NCBI GenBank assembly: GCA_937936785.1
Contig: CALDDQ010000010.1
Span: 54,754-118,753 of the forward strand
Origin: an uncultured Endomicrobiia bacterium
GTDB lineage: Bacteria > Elusimicrobiota > Endomicrobiia > DTEH01
Length of the DNA stretch: 64,000 bases
Direction of reading: 5' to 3'
Each line of letters opens with the position of its first letter. The first letter of the stretch is position 1. The translations under genes were made by a program, and so were the position numbers. Shown here piece by piece: positions 28,443-39,764 of the stretch. The notes beneath the pieces were generated by a model. That model was not told where the DNA came from, did no database searches, and saw only the letters and a list, made by a program, of their open reading frames with translations.

Positions 28443-31400
28443 TTATCTTTTTCTATACCATTCTTGCAAAGATGTCGCGTTAAAATTTATTCTTGGCTCA
28501 TTTTTAACATACCGTCTTAATTCTCTAATAGAATCTATAAAACAATTTGCTGCTTCTAAAGTTGTTATTATAGGAATATTATTTAATATTGAAGCACGCC
28601 TAATAAAAAATCCGTCACTAAAAGATTTTCCACGACCTGTTGGGGTATTTATCACCAGATCTATTTTGCCATTTTTAATAAAGTCTGCCACATTTGGACT
28701 TCCTTCTCCTATCTTCTTTACTTCATAACTTTTAATCCCATTTTGTTTAAAAAACCTTGCAGTGCCGGGTGTAGCAATAATTTTAAATCCCAGATTGATC
28801 AATTCTCTTACAACTTTTAACCCGTTATTCTTTTCTCTTTTGTTTAAACTTACTAAAATATTTCCTTTTAACGGAATTGGAGAATTAGCAGCAAACTGCG
28901 TTTTCGCATATGCAATAGGAAATGTCTTATCAATACCCATCACTTCGCCTGTAGAACGCATCTCCGGAGACAATACAGGATCTACATTGTTAAATTTTGA
29001 AAATGGTAATACAACCTCTTTTACCGTATAATATCGTTTTCTTTTAAAATTTTCTGTCCTAAAATTAATTTCTTTTTTAAAATCCTTAATTTTTTTTCCT
29101 AAAATAATTTCTGTCGCAATTTGAGCTAAAGGTAAATTAATACTCTTTGAAACATATGGAACAGTTCGTGAAGCACGAGGATTAACTTCTAAAATATAAA
29201 TTATACCATCTTTAATCGCTAACTGCAAATTTATCAAACCACAAACATTCAATGCTTTTGATAATAAAGTTGTATACTTTTTTATAATTTGTATCTGTTC
29301 TATGGTCAATGTCACTGGTGGCATAACACACGCGCTGTCACCTGAATGTATACCTGCTGCTTCAATATGTTCCATAATGCCTGCAACAAAAACTTCTTCT
29401 CCATCACAAATAGCGTCTACATCAACTTCTTTTGCATTTTCTAAAAATCTATCAATTAAAACAGCTGTTTTTGTTTTTTTATCAGAAATAGAATAAAATG
29501 TTTTAGTTAAATATTCTTCTAACATCATATCATCATATATTATTTCCATTGCACGCCCACCTAAAACATATGACGGTCTAATTATAACCGGATAACCTAT
29601 TTTTTTCACAATATTAACCGCTTCATCTAAAGTTTCTGCTTTTCCATGTTCTGGATATGGCAAAGACAATTTTTTTAACATTTTTGCAAATAATTCTCTA
29701 TCTTCTGCTATAGCAATAGATTCTGGTTGTGTGCCTAAAATTTTTATTCCAGCAGACTTTAATTGTGTTGCTATGTTTAAAGGAGTTTGTCCACCAAATT
29801 GTAATATTAAACCTAATAATTTACCATTGTTACTATTAGATTCTTTCAAATACACATTATAAACATCTTCTAATGTTATTGGTTCAAAATATAATTTATC
29901 TGAAATATCATAATCTGTAGAAACTGTTTCCGGATTACAGTTTAACATTATAGATTTAAACCCTAATTTTTTAATTGCTAAAACAGCATGAACACAACAA
30001 TAATCAAATTCTATTCCTTGTCCAATCCTGTTGGGTCCAGAACCTAATACTATAACTTTATTTTTTGGTTTGGATTTTATATTATATTGTAAATTTAAAT
30101 TATAATTTTCATCAAAACAATATTTTTTTTCACTCATGTCTAAAACACTATCTACTCCATCATATGTAGAATAAAAATACGGTGTAGTAGCATCAAACTC
30201 TGCTGCACAAGTGTCTACTACATTATATTTTGGAAATAAAAATTTTTCTTTTCTTAAATCACGAATATCTTTCTCTGTTTTTCCTATCAGATATCCTATT
30301 TGATAATCTGAAAAACCTTGTTTTTTAACCTTTTTTATTAATTCAACAATTTTTTCTTTCTTACGCCAATTTTTTTTATTTTTTATTATTTCTATCTCAG
30401 TATCACAAATTTCTTTTATTTGTGAAATAAACCATGGATCAATGTTAGTGAACTTAAATATTTCTTCCACAGACATACCTAATTGTATTGCATATTTTAT
30501 ATTAAAAATTCTATCACAATTTGGCAACCTTAATTTGTACTTAACTTGTTCAATATAAGATTTTTTTTCGTTCATTGATAATTTACTTAATCTTTCAACC
30601 AATTTTGTTTGTCCAAGACCATCTCCACCTAAACCATATCTACCAAGTTCTAATCCACGAACTGCTTTCTGTAATGATTCTTTAAAATTTCTTCCAATAG
30701 CCATTACCTCACCAATAGATTTCATCTGAGAACCTAATATTTGATATGTATCATCTTTTTTGTTTTTGTCAAATATAGGTTGAAATTTTTCAAATGCAAA
30801 TCGCGGAATTTTTACTACTACATAATCTATAGTAGGTTCAAAACAAACCGATGTTTTTTTGGTAATATCATTTGTTATTTCGTCTAATGTATATCCAACA
30901 GACAACAATGCCGCAATTTTTGCAATTGGAAATCCGGTAGCTTTTGAAGCTAATGCTGATGAACGAGATACTCGTGGATTCATCTCTATAACAACCATTC
31001 TGCCTGTATTAGGATTTACTGCAAACTGAACATTTGACCCACCAGTTTCAACACCTATCGCGCGAATACATTTAAATGATGCATCTCGCATTTTTTGATA
31101 CTCTTTGTCAGTTAATGTTTGTGCAGGAGCAACTGTTATAGAATCACCAGTGTGAACACCCATAGGATCAAAATTTTCAATAGAACATATTACTACACAA
31201 TTATCATTTTTATCTCTCATCACTTCCATTTCATACTCTTTCCAACCGGATAAATATTCCTCAATCAAAATTTCAGATATCATACTAGCCTTTAGTGCAT
31301 CCTGTGCCGCAGAAAAAAAATCTTTTTTGTCAAAAACTATTTTTGATCCTGAACCACCTAATGTAAATGAAGGACGAATTATTAATGGAAAACCTATTTT

Positions 31401-31880
31401 TTGTGCAATTTTTTCTGCTTGAGCAGTAGTGTATGCAAAACCGCTCTTGGGAAGTTCTAACCCTATTTTTTGCATAGTTTTTTTAAACAATTTTCTATCT
31501 TCAGCTTTTTTTATTGCATCAATTTTTGCACCAATAAGTTCTACATTATATTTTTTTAATATAGATGCATTATCAAGTTTTACTGCGAGATTTAATGCTG
31601 TTTGTCCACCTAGTGTTGGTAAAATACATTCAGGACGTTCTTTGGCAATAATTCGTTCTAAAACTTCCACTGTTAATGGTTCTATATATGTAGCATCTGC
31701 AAGTTCTGGATCTGTCATAATTGTTGCTGGGTTAGAATTTACTAAAACTATTTTATAACCTTCTTTACGCAAAATTTTTACCGCTTGAGTACCAGAATAA
31801 TCAAATTCACACGCCTGGCCTATAACAATAGGACCTGAACCTATTATTAAAATTTTTTTAATATCTTTTCTTTTAGGCAT
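28443..31880 (-). CDS. carB: carbamoyl-phosphate synthase large subunit
   Basis: Two ATP-grasp halves ([40 protein letters not shown]) and MGS-like C-terminus. Confidence 0.97.
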   Translation of the reverse strand: MPKRKDIKKILIIGSGPIVIGQACEFDYSGTQAVKILRKEGYKIVLVNSNPATIMTDPELADATYIEPLTVEVLERIIAKERPECILPTLGGQTALNLAVKLDNASILKKYNVELIGAKIDAIKKAEDRKLFKKTMQKIGLELPKSGFAYTTAQAEKIAQKIGFPLIIRPSFTLGGSGSKIVFDKKDFFSAAQDALKASMISEILIEEYLSGWKEYEMEVMRDKNDNCVVICSIENFDPMGVHTGDSITVAPAQTLTDKEYQKMRDASFKCIRAIGVETGGSNVQFAVNPNTGRMVVIEMNPRVSRSSALASKATGFPIAKIAALLSVGYTLDEITNDITKKTSVCFEPTIDYVVVKIPRFAFEKFQPIFDKNKKDDTYQILGSQMKSIGEVMAIGRNFKESLQKAVRGLELGRYGLGGDGLGQTKLVERLSKLSMNEKKSYIEQVKYKLRLPNCDRIFNIKYAIQLGMSVEEIFKFTNIDPWFISQIKEICDTEIEIIKNKKNWRKKEKIVELIKKVKKQGFSDYQIGYLIGKTEKDIRDLRKEKFLFPKYNVVDTCAAEFDATTPYFYSTYDGVDSVLDMSEKKYCFDENYNLNLQYNIKSKPKNKVIVLGSGPNRIGQGIEFDYCCVHAVLAIKKLGFKSIMLNCNPETVSTDYDISDKLYFEPITLEDVYNVYLKESNSNNGKLLGLILQFGGQTPLNIATQLKSAGIKILGTQPESIAIAEDRELFAKMLKKLSLPYPEHGKAETLDEAVNIVKKIGYPVIIRPSYVLGGRAMEIIYDDMMLEEYLTKTFYSISDKKTKTAVLIDRFLENAKEVDVDAICDGEEVFVAGIMEHIEAAGIHSGDSACVMPPVTLTIEQIQIIKKYTTLLSKALNVCGLINLQLAIKDGIIYILEVNPRASRTVPYVSKSINLPLAQIATEIILGKKIKDFKKEINFRTENFKRKRYYTVKEVVLPFSKFNNVDPVLSPEMRSTGEVMGIDKTFPIAYAKTQFAANSPIPLKGNILVSLNKREKNNGLKVVRELINLGFKIIATPGTARFFKQNGIKSYEVKKIGEGSPNVADFIKNGKIDLVINTPTGRGKSFSDGFFIRRASILNNIPIITTLEAANCFIDSIRELRRYVKNEPRINFNATSLQEWYRKR

Positions 31881-31935
31881 AGTTAAATTTTTTGTTTAAA
31901 AAATATTTCAGCCTATTTTACAAAAAAATAATAAA

Positions 31936-33156
31936 TTATTTTTTTGCAATATGAAATTTTTCTTTATACTTATATCTATACATAAAACTTAAAAATTGGT
32001 CAAACAAATATCTGCTATCATTAGGGCCAGGAGCAGATTCCGGATGATATTGAACAGAAAAAATTGGCAACTTTGTGTGTTTTAATCCTTCACATGATCC
32101 ATCATTAAGATTTAAATGTGTAATTTCTACTTCATTGTTTCCATCAAGAAAATATTTATTGTCTACCATTGTATATTTTACAACAAAATTATGATTTTGT
32201 GAAGTTATTTCTATTTTGTTAGTTTGCAAATTTTTTACCGGATGATTTGTTCCATGATGCCCAAACTTCAACTTATATGTCTTACCACCAAACGCTATTG
32301 CTAACATTTGATGTCCAAGACAAATACCAAAAATTGGTATAAGATCTTTTGTTTTTTGTTCATAATCAATAATCTGTTTAACTGTTTTAAAAACATATGA
32401 AACCATTTGAGGATCACCGGGACCATTAGACAAAATAATACCATCAGGTTTATAACTTAAAATTTTTTCACTTCTAGTTTCTGCTGGAACAACAATAATT
32501 TCACATTTATGTTCTCGTAATAAACGTAATATATTATACTTACAACCACAGTCTATTATTACAACTTTAAACTCAGTTTTTTTAGGATATCTATGAAAAA
32601 CATTTTCTTTAAACTTGCAATCTTTCTTCAACTTAGAAAACGGATTATAAGTTTTTACACAAGAAACTGTTTTTACAAGATCTAACTCTCTAATCTTAGG
32701 ATATTTGATAACTTTTTTTATCAAATTTTTTATTTCTGAATAATCCTTTATCAAAGTTATCATTCCTGTCATAGAACCATTGTCTCTAATATATCTTGTC
32801 AATGAACGTGTATCAACATTTTCAATACCAACAATTTTATTTTTTATAAAAACGTTTTCCAAAGTATTCCTGGCACGCCAATTTGAATAATTTTTACTAT
32901 ACTCTCCAATAACAAAACCTTCAATAAAAATATGTTCTGACTCCATATCCTCAAAATTTATACCATAATTACCAATATGTGGGTATGTCATCACAACAAT
33001 CTGTCCTTTATACGATGGGTCGGTTATAACTTCTTCATAGCCTACTAATGAAGTGTTAAACACTACTTCACCAAAGGTATCTTTTACAAAACCAAAAAGA
33101 TTGCCTTTAAATATTACACCTGTTTCTAAAACAAGCACACCGTTATTTTTTGACAT
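31936..33156 (-). CDS. carA: carbamoyl-phosphate synthase small subunit
   Basis: GFVKDTFGEVVFNTSLVGYEEVITDPSYKGQIV; GATase triad GICLGHQ, HPESAPGP. Confidence 0.96.
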   Translation of the reverse strand: MSKNNGVLVLETGVIFKGNLFGFVKDTFGEVVFNTSLVGYEEVITDPSYKGQIVVMTYPHIGNYGINFEDMESEHIFIEGFVIGEYSKNYSNWRARNTLENVFIKNKIVGIENVDTRSLTRYIRDNGSMTGMITLIKDYSEIKNLIKKVIKYPKIRELDLVKTVSCVKTYNPFSKLKKDCKFKENVFHRYPKKTEFKVVIIDCGCKYNILRLLREHKCEIIVVPAETRSEKILSYKPDGIILSNGPGDPQMVSYVFKTVKQIIDYEQKTKDLIPIFGICLGHQMLAIAFGGKTYKLKFGHHGTNHPVKNLQTNKIEITSQNHNFVVKYTMVDNKYFLDGNNEVEITHLNLNDGSCEGLKHTKLPIFSVQYHPESAPGPNDSRYLFDQFLSFMYRYKYKEKFHIAKK

Positions 33157-33205
33157 TTTTTATATACTTTTATTGTAAGATTTTACTACTTTATTTAAAA
33201 AAATT

Positions 33206-33829
33206 TTAAAAATTAAATCCTAACAACTTTTTAACTTTGTCCCGGAAAGGTATTAGTTCTATCGGTTTTGGTAAATAATCATCTGCTCCTGAAGAAAATA
33301 TCTTTGCCTTGTATTCTGGAGAATCATATCCCGTCACAGCAAAAATTTTTATATGTTTCAATTTTGGATTTCCTTTTATACTTGCACAAACTTTAAATCC
33401 ATCAATACCAGGTAGTAACAAATCTAAAATAATTAAATCTGGCATATATTCTCCAACAACCATTCCTGCTGAAAATCCGTCAAAAACAGAGTTTACCTCC
33501 ACCTGACTAAAAGGTTTTAACACATCTTTCACAAAATCGTGCACTTCAGGTTCATCATCAATAACTAAAACTTTATAAACCAAAATCTTTTCAATATTTT
33601 CTTTTACTTCTTTTATTGAATGTCCTTGGTCTAACATCTCTCTGATACGTTTTAATCGCAAAACACATTCTTGTTGATTATATAATCTAAACCCACCTTC
33701 CATATAGTCTGATGCACGTAAAAGTTCCAAATCGGTATAATATTTTATGGTAGAAATTGGTAAACCACACTTTTCTGCTAATTCACCAATTTTTAATAAT
33801 CCTAGTTCTAACCGTTTTTGTTTGTCCAT
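33206..33829 (-). CDS. MerR-type HTH fused to response regulator receiver domain
   Basis: KIGELAEKCGLPISTIKYYTDLELL...GGFRLYNQQ (MerR) then KVLVIDDEPEV...LIILDLLLPGIDGF...DDYLPKP (REC). Confidence 0.92.
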   Translation of the reverse strand: MDKQKRLELGLLKIGELAEKCGLPISTIKYYTDLELLRASDYMEGGFRLYNQQECVLRLKRIREMLDQGHSIKEVKENIEKILVYKVLVIDDEPEVHDFVKDVLKPFSQVEVNSVFDGFSAGMVVGEYMPDLIILDLLLPGIDGFKVCASIKGNPKLKHIKIFAVTGYDSPEYKAKIFSSGADDYLPKPIELIPFRDKVKKLLGFNF

Positions 33830-33842
33830 AAAAGTATATTTT

Positions 33843-33944
33843 TTAATCTTTCTTTTTTGAAAATATTTTTATGAAACAAAATAAAAGTAATCCCAAAATA
33901 AATGTCCAGCTAAATGTCATAAATATAATTGATTCTATGTTCAT
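33843..33944 (-). CDS. 33-aa single-TM ORF (hypothetical)
   Basis: Manual translation MNIESIIFMTFSWTFILGLLLFCFIKIFSKKKD; single TM plus basic tail; no clear SD. Confidence 0.3.
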   Translation of the reverse strand: MNIESIIFMTFSWTFILGLLLFCFIKIFSKKKD

Positions 33945-33956
33945 TTTATATAATTA

Positions 33957-35240
33957 CTAAATTTTCTTTACCAACTCAAAGAATGTTTTTAAAATATCAA
34001 CATAACAAACCCCACTTTCACGCGTACGCAACTCAGCTGCTCGAGGATGACCTCCGCCAGTAATCTCATTTGGATGACCAAATTCTTTTACCAACGTTTG
34101 CGCAGTATCATTTGCTAACTTGCCCAAATGTATCTTGTCAGTATTACCACGAAAAGAAATATGTACTGAACCATTTTTTTCTATATTAAACATAATAATG
34201 GCAGCTTCTTTACCTTTTGCATATTCATAAAGTTTTACTGAACCAACCATTGGCATCAATCTTACCTGTTTACCAAAAAAAAGATATAGTTCAACATCAT
34301 TAATCTTTTTTCCTAAAACTGTATTTTGGTCAAATAAATTTTCTGTACTTTTTATATCATCTAAAAAATACTCGTAAATTAAACTAACTTTTTCTTTGTC
34401 ATTTAACAAATTTATAAACTCATCAATAGTTGAAAACTTTTCTATTTTTAATTTGTTCATAAAAATATTAAAACAAAATTCTGGCTGATATATATCTTTT
34501 AACTTAATACTTCTATCGTTATAAAAATACTGAAATCCACCTCCTGTAATTGCAAAAAAAAGTTGTGCAAGATGGTTTAACAAATTACTTTTTTGTCTTG
34601 AGGTAATTTCAAATATTGTTGAACTTAAATTTTCTTCAGGTACAACCAAAAATTCAAATTTTGGTATAATCTTATATTCATAAAAAGGTTTCACAAACTC
34701 TGGTATAATGTTATTTAACGGATCAATTGCCCAGTCAGATTTTAATCCTATCAATGTTATAAAATCTTCTTCCTCTTTTGAAGATTCAAATAAATTAAAT
34801 AATATATTCAATAACAAACTACCTGAACATTGAGTATATTTTTCTATTGAAGGATTGAACACCAAAAGATTTTCAAAATTATTTCCTATCACAGGATGAT
34901 GATCAATAATTACTATATTTTTAACAATTTCAACATAGTTTTTGTAATATTCTATAGTTCCTTTGTCTAAAATAAATATTGCTGAAGGATAGTAATATTT
35001 GTTTATCGCATCTTTAACTTCTTGTTCTGAAAGTTCATACTTTGTTGGAAATAAGATTTTATTTTCAATACCAAGTTTGTCAGTTAAACGTTTAAATACA
35101 GATGCAGAAGTTACTCCGTCAGGATCGTCATGAGAGAATGTTATAATTTTCTTTCCTTTCAAACTTTTTAGCAAATTCACTATTTTTTCTAAATGTGAAA
35201 AATTACTTTTTTGTTTTTCAACAAACTCGTTATAGTTCAT
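33957..35240 (-). CDS. DHH-family phosphoesterase
   Basis: IITFSHDDPDGVTSASVF, IVIIDHHPVIG, C-terminal DHHA1-like TGGGHPRAAELR. Confidence 0.87.
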   Translation of the reverse strand: MNYNEFVEKQKSNFSHLEKIVNLLKSLKGKKIITFSHDDPDGVTSASVFKRLTDKLGIENKILFPTKYELSEQEVKDAINKYYYPSAIFILDKGTIEYYKNYVEIVKNIVIIDHHPVIGNNFENLLVFNPSIEKYTQCSGSLLLNILFNLFESSKEEEDFITLIGLKSDWAIDPLNNIIPEFVKPFYEYKIIPKFEFLVVPEENLSSTIFEITSRQKSNLLNHLAQLFFAITGGGFQYFYNDRSIKLKDIYQPEFCFNIFMNKLKIEKFSTIDEFINLLNDKEKVSLIYEYFLDDIKSTENLFDQNTVLGKKINDVELYLFFGKQVRLMPMVGSVKLYEYAKGKEAAIIMFNIEKNGSVHISFRGNTDKIHLGKLANDTAQTLVKEFGHPNEITGGGHPRAAELRTRESGVCYVDILKTFFELVKKI

Positions 35241-35287
35241 TGTTTCTTATCCTTTTCCATAAATTTTATTCTACTAAAAATTAAACT

Positions 35288-37513
35288 TTAACCAACTACG
35301 GGTTGTAAATCTAAAATTACAAGTTTATACCCATCTTTAGCAATTTCATCTTGTTCAAATTGTCCCACTACATTAAAATATACAAAGTTTTTTATTATAT
35401 CTCCAATATCTGGTATATCCCAACAAACACTTTCTATCACAGATTCAGAATTTTGCAATACCAACTTTGCATACTTTTTGCCCAAACCTAAATATTTCCA
35501 GCTTGTAATCTTTACATCTTTTAATAAAAACATTGGATACGGATTTTCAGGACCACAAGGTTCTAACAAATCAAGTTCTTTTACTAAACTTAAACTTAAT
35601 TCTTTAGTAGAAAGTTCTGTGTCAATTACTAATGTAGGACTTACCATTACAATTTCTTTTTGTAACTTTTTAATTTCTGTTCTAAAAAATTCGATTTTAT
35701 TTTTTTGTATTGTGAGTCCACAAGCATGTTCATGTCCGCCAAATTTTATAAATAAACTTTCTAACCTTTTCAAAGTTTCATAAATATTTATTCCTTTGGG
35801 TGACCGGGCAGCTCCTGTGGCAGAATCTTCTTCTGCTATTAACAAAATTACTGGACGACCAAATTCTTTCATTATATGATTAGCAACAACACCGGTAACT
35901 CCATGTTCAACATTTTCTGCCACAACTACAAGTATCAAATCATTTTCCAGGTCGCATTGTTGTTCAATTAAATCATAAAATTTGTTAAGATTAGTTTCTT
36001 GTAAACTTTTTCTTGCATTGTTTATGTTTAATAATTTGTTAAAAAATTCTTTTGCATTGGAAATATTCTCTGATAACAAAAATTCTACTGCAATCTCAGC
36101 TTTTTGCATACGACCGGCCGCATTTAAGGTCGGAATAACATACCATGAAATACTTTCTGAATCTAAGAATGATGTTTTTCTTTTTAAATGTTCCATCAAA
36201 ATCTGACATGCAGGTTTGCGTGAACGACAAAATGTTTCTAAACCTTTTTTTACAATAATTCTGTTATCTTCAACTAAAGGCATTATATCAGATATCGTCC
36301 CTAAAGCAACAATATCAAGATTATCTTCTATAAAAAACCTTATTTTATTATTCTTGAAATAATATAAATAATTAAACAGTTCTATAGTTGCAGAAACATC
36401 GTTTAATGCACGGTGTGACGGTTGATTATTAAACATAAACTCCAATGACATAGATTTTAAAGAATGTGATTTAAAGGGAAAATATTGTCTTGAAATTGCT
36501 AATGTATCTATAACTTCATTTTTTAACACAGGAAATCCATGTGCACTTAATGCATTATTTATAAATGGTAAGTCAAAATCTGCATTGTGGACTATTATTA
36601 TAGAATCTTTAACAAAATTAATAAACTTAGGCAAAACATCCTTTATTGAAGGATGTCCAATAACCATTTCGTTACTAATTCCATGTATTTTGACAACATT
36701 TTCCGGAATTAAATTCTGTGGTTTTACAAGTGTTTGAAAAGTTTCGTATGGGAAAAAATTTTTTATTTTTGCTGCTGCAATTTCACATATTTCATCTTCC
36801 GTAGGTATCAATCCTGTAGTTTCAATGTCAATTACTGTATATTCCTTGTTATAAATGTTTTCATCATAAGAAATCATTAACCCCCAAACAAGTTTTAACA
36901 CTACACCTACCCCAGCAAGATCCCTAAAACCTAAATATTCTTTTAAATATGGATTTATTACCGGAATATTTAATTCTTTCCTTAAACTATAAATTTCTTC
37001 TGGTACCTCGTGATGATCAGTAACAACAATATCAATACCAAGATCTCTAATGTGCCTAATCTCATTTATAGCAGAAATACCACAATCAACTGTTATTATT
37101 AAATTTATTTTGTCTTTATACTTATCTATAGTTTCAATGTTTAATCCATAACCTTCTGTCTGTGGTATATACCATGAAACTTTTGCGCCTAAATCTTTTA
37201 ATGTCTTATATAAAAGTGTTACAGAAGTTATTCCATCAGCATCTCTGTCACCCCAAATTAAAATATTACTCCGGTTGTCAATATGTTTCTTTATTGTCTC
37301 TATAGCAAAAACCATATCAGAAAATAAAAAAGGATTATTTAAATAAATTACGTCAGAAGTTATAAAACGTTTAACCCTTTCCTCATCAGAAAATCCTCTG
37401 TTTATCAATATCTTTGCAAGTATAGTAGAAATGTTAAACTTATTTGATAACTCTTCTACAACAGTTTTTTCTGGTTCAGGTTTTGTCTCCCATTTGTATA
37501 ATAATCTTGTCAT
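35288..37513 (-). CDS. recJ: single-stranded-DNA-specific exonuclease RecJ with embedded DnaQ-like DEDDh exonuclease domain
   Basis: RecJ motifs GDRDADGITS, ITVDCGIS, VVTDHHEVPE, DLAGVGVVLKL, then DIETTG...HNADFD...HRALND (DEDDh), then DIVALGTISDIMPLVEDNRIIVKKGL and FGGHEHACGLTI. Confidence 0.93.
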   Translation of the reverse strand: MTRLLYKWETKPEPEKTVVEELSNKFNISTILAKILINRGFSDEERVKRFITSDVIYLNNPFLFSDMVFAIETIKKHIDNRSNILIWGDRDADGITSVTLLYKTLKDLGAKVSWYIPQTEGYGLNIETIDKYKDKINLIITVDCGISAINEIRHIRDLGIDIVVTDHHEVPEEIYSLRKELNIPVINPYLKEYLGFRDLAGVGVVLKLVWGLMISYDENIYNKEYTVIDIETTGLIPTEDEICEIAAAKIKNFFPYETFQTLVKPQNLIPENVVKIHGISNEMVIGHPSIKDVLPKFINFVKDSIIIVHNADFDLPFINNALSAHGFPVLKNEVIDTLAISRQYFPFKSHSLKSMSLEFMFNNQPSHRALNDVSATIELFNYLYYFKNNKIRFFIEDNLDIVALGTISDIMPLVEDNRIIVKKGLETFCRSRKPACQILMEHLKRKTSFLDSESISWYVIPTLNAAGRMQKAEIAVEFLLSENISNAKEFFNKLLNINNARKSLQETNLNKFYDLIEQQCDLENDLILVVVAENVEHGVTGVVANHIMKEFGRPVILLIAEEDSATGAARSPKGINIYETLKRLESLFIKFGGHEHACGLTIQKNKIEFFRTEIKKLQKEIVMVSPTLVIDTELSTKELSLSLVKELDLLEPCGPENPYPMFLLKDVKITSWKYLGLGKKYAKLVLQNSESVIESVCWDIPDIGDIIKNFVYFNVVGQFEQDEIAKDGYKLVILDLQPVVG

Positions 37514-38820
37514 TTAATTTCCTGATAAACTAATTTGTGATTGTTTGTTTTTTTAATTTTTGTAATTTTGTAAACTTTCTCCAAACTTTTTTTTATTTGA
37601 AAAAATTTTTCTTTGTCGTTAAAATATATATACATTATTGGTTCTTTTTCATAAACTTTATCTGATACTTTTTTGACAAATTGTATACCAACGGAATAAT
37701 CAATTTTAGACGATACATTTTCTCTTCCAGCACCTAACTGCGAAATAAGATTTCCTATAAGTTTTGTATCTATATAGTTTACATATCCATCTTGTAATGA
37801 AAATATTGGTTTAACAAATTTTGCCCACGGTAAATGTTTTTTTGGATCTTCTATAACCCTAACATCACCATTTTGAAATTTTATCATCTGCTTAAACTTT
37901 TCCAAAGCTTTACCTGTAACAATTTTATGTTCTAAAATTTTGTATCCTTCTAAACTATTTTTTACAACACCTGATAATAACAACATTTTTGTCCCTAAAA
38001 AATAAATCAGTTCCATGATATCTTTTGGTCCTTCGTTTTTCAATATTTTTATTGCTTGAAATATTTCTAACGAATTACCTGCATATTCTCCTAAAGGTTG
38101 GTTCATGTCTGAAATTGCTGCTATAATCTTTTTTCCACAATTTTTGCCAATATCTACCATAGTTTGTGCTAACATTTTTGCATCTGAAAATTTTTCCATA
38201 AACGCACCATTACCTGTCTTCACATCCAAAACTAAAGCGTCTGTTCCTTCAGCAAGTTTTTTGCTCATTATTGATGCTGCAATTAAAGGTATGGAATCTA
38301 CCGTTGCAGTTGCATCTCGTAATGCATAAATTTTTCTGTCTGCAGGGACAATTTTGTCCGATTGACTTATTATTGCCACACCAATATTGTTTAATTGTGT
38401 AATAAATTTTTCTTCAGTTAAATTTACATTAAAACCGTTAATAGATTCTAATTTGTCCAAAGTTCCACCTGTATGTCCAAGAGAACGTCCTGATATCATA
38501 GGAACAACAACACCACAACTTGCAACCAATGGTGCTAAAGACAATGATACTCCATCACCAACACCTCCTGTAGAATGTTTGTCTACCTTAGGGGATTTAA
38601 TAGAGGATAAATCATATTTTTTACCTGAATTTGTCATTGACTCTGTCAAAAAAACAACTTCTTGTTTTGTCATTCCATTTAAAAATATCGCCATTAAAAA
38701 TGCTGATACTTGATAATCAGGTATTTTATTTTTTACATAAGAATTTATTACAAAATCAATTTCTTCTTTACTTAAAAATTCTTTATTACGTTTTTTGTAT
38801 ATTATATCATACATTCTCAT
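37510..38820 (-). CDS. thymidine/pyrimidine-nucleoside phosphorylase
   Basis: DKHSTGGVGDGVSLSLAPLVASCGVVVPMISGRSLGHTGGTLDKLE; LVLDVKTGNGAFM. Confidence 0.94.
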   Translation of the reverse strand: MRMYDIIYKKRNKEFLSKEEIDFVINSYVKNKIPDYQVSAFLMAIFLNGMTKQEVVFLTESMTNSGKKYDLSSIKSPKVDKHSTGGVGDGVSLSLAPLVASCGVVVPMISGRSLGHTGGTLDKLESINGFNVNLTEEKFITQLNNIGVAIISQSDKIVPADRKIYALRDATATVDSIPLIAASIMSKKLAEGTDALVLDVKTGNGAFMEKFSDAKMLAQTMVDIGKNCGKKIIAAISDMNQPLGEYAGNSLEIFQAIKILKNEGPKDIMELIYFLGTKMLLLSGVVKNSLEGYKILEHKIVTGKALEKFKQMIKFQNGDVRVIEDPKKHLPWAKFVKPIFSLQDGYVNYIDTKLIGNLISQLGAGRENVSSKIDYSVGIQFVKKVSDKVYEKEPIMYIYFNDKEKFFQIKKSLEKVYKITKIKKTNNHKLVYQEIK

Positions 38821-38884
38821 ATTTTTTATCTTTTTTGTTCAAAAGATTTCAAAATATAGTTATAAAAAGTTTATCTTATTACAT

Positions 38885-39715
38885 CTACAGTTTTTTAATT
38901 ATTTCTTTTACCAATAAATTAAGTTTTGATGCAACTTTTTTGGCATTTTCTAAAACTTCTTCATGAGTAAGCACTGTCTTTGAAATACCAGCTGCAAGAT
39001 TAGATACATAACTTATCCCTAAAACCTTTATCCCGCTTTGATTTGCAACAATAGATTCTGGTACAACAGACATACCCACAACATCTGCTCCTAACTTTTT
39101 AAATGCTTGGACCTCTGCTGGTGTTTCATATGACGGACCGCAACTTGCATTGTAAATACCTTCATAAACTTTTATTTTAAACTTATTAGCAACTTTTTTT
39201 GCTAACTGTCTTAATTGTTTAGAATAAACTTCAGACATATCAGGAAATCTTACCCCAAACTCTTCATTATGTGGACCTATCAGAGGATTATCTTTAATAT
39301 TGTTTATGTGATCTTTTATTAAAACAATATCTCCCGGTTTAAGTGGCAATCGTCCACGAATACCACCAACTGCAGAAGTTAAAATCAAATTTTTTATACC
39401 TAATTTTTTCATAATACGAATTGGTATTGTAACTTCTTGCAAACTATATCCTTCGTAAAAATGTATCCTGCCTTGCATAATTACTACTTTTTTGTTTTCT
39501 AAAATTCCAAAAATAAAATTACCTTTATGTCCAGCAACAGTAGATTTTGGCATTCCTGGCACTTCATTGTAAGAAATTATAACCTTTTCATTTACATCAT
39601 TAATTATATCACCTAACCCAGAACCTAACACAACACCAACTTCTGCACTAAAAATTTTTTTCTTTTTGTTCAACCAACAAACTGCATCGTTTATTTGTTC
39701 AAAAACTGTTTTCAT
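38885..39715 (-). CDS. purine-nucleoside phosphorylase
   Basis: GVVLGSGLGD, MQGRIHFYEGY, LTSAVGGIRGRLPLKPGDIVLIKDHIN, GPSYETPAEVQA. Confidence 0.94.
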   Translation of the reverse strand: MKTVFEQINDAVCWLNKKKKIFSAEVGVVLGSGLGDIINDVNEKVIISYNEVPGMPKSTVAGHKGNFIFGILENKKVVIMQGRIHFYEGYSLQEVTIPIRIMKKLGIKNLILTSAVGGIRGRLPLKPGDIVLIKDHINNIKDNPLIGPHNEEFGVRFPDMSEVYSKQLRQLAKKVANKFKIKVYEGIYNASCGPSYETPAEVQAFKKLGADVVGMSVVPESIVANQSGIKVLGISYVSNLAAGISKTVLTHEEVLENAKKVASKLNLLVKEIIKKL

Positions 39716-39764
39716 AAACTTTTTAAAAATTTTGAAAAAAATTAAAAATAAAATTTTATCTCTT

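Noticed and set aside
28762-31758. Several plus-strand ORFs opposite carB
   Set aside because: All antisense to a complete, canonical carB.
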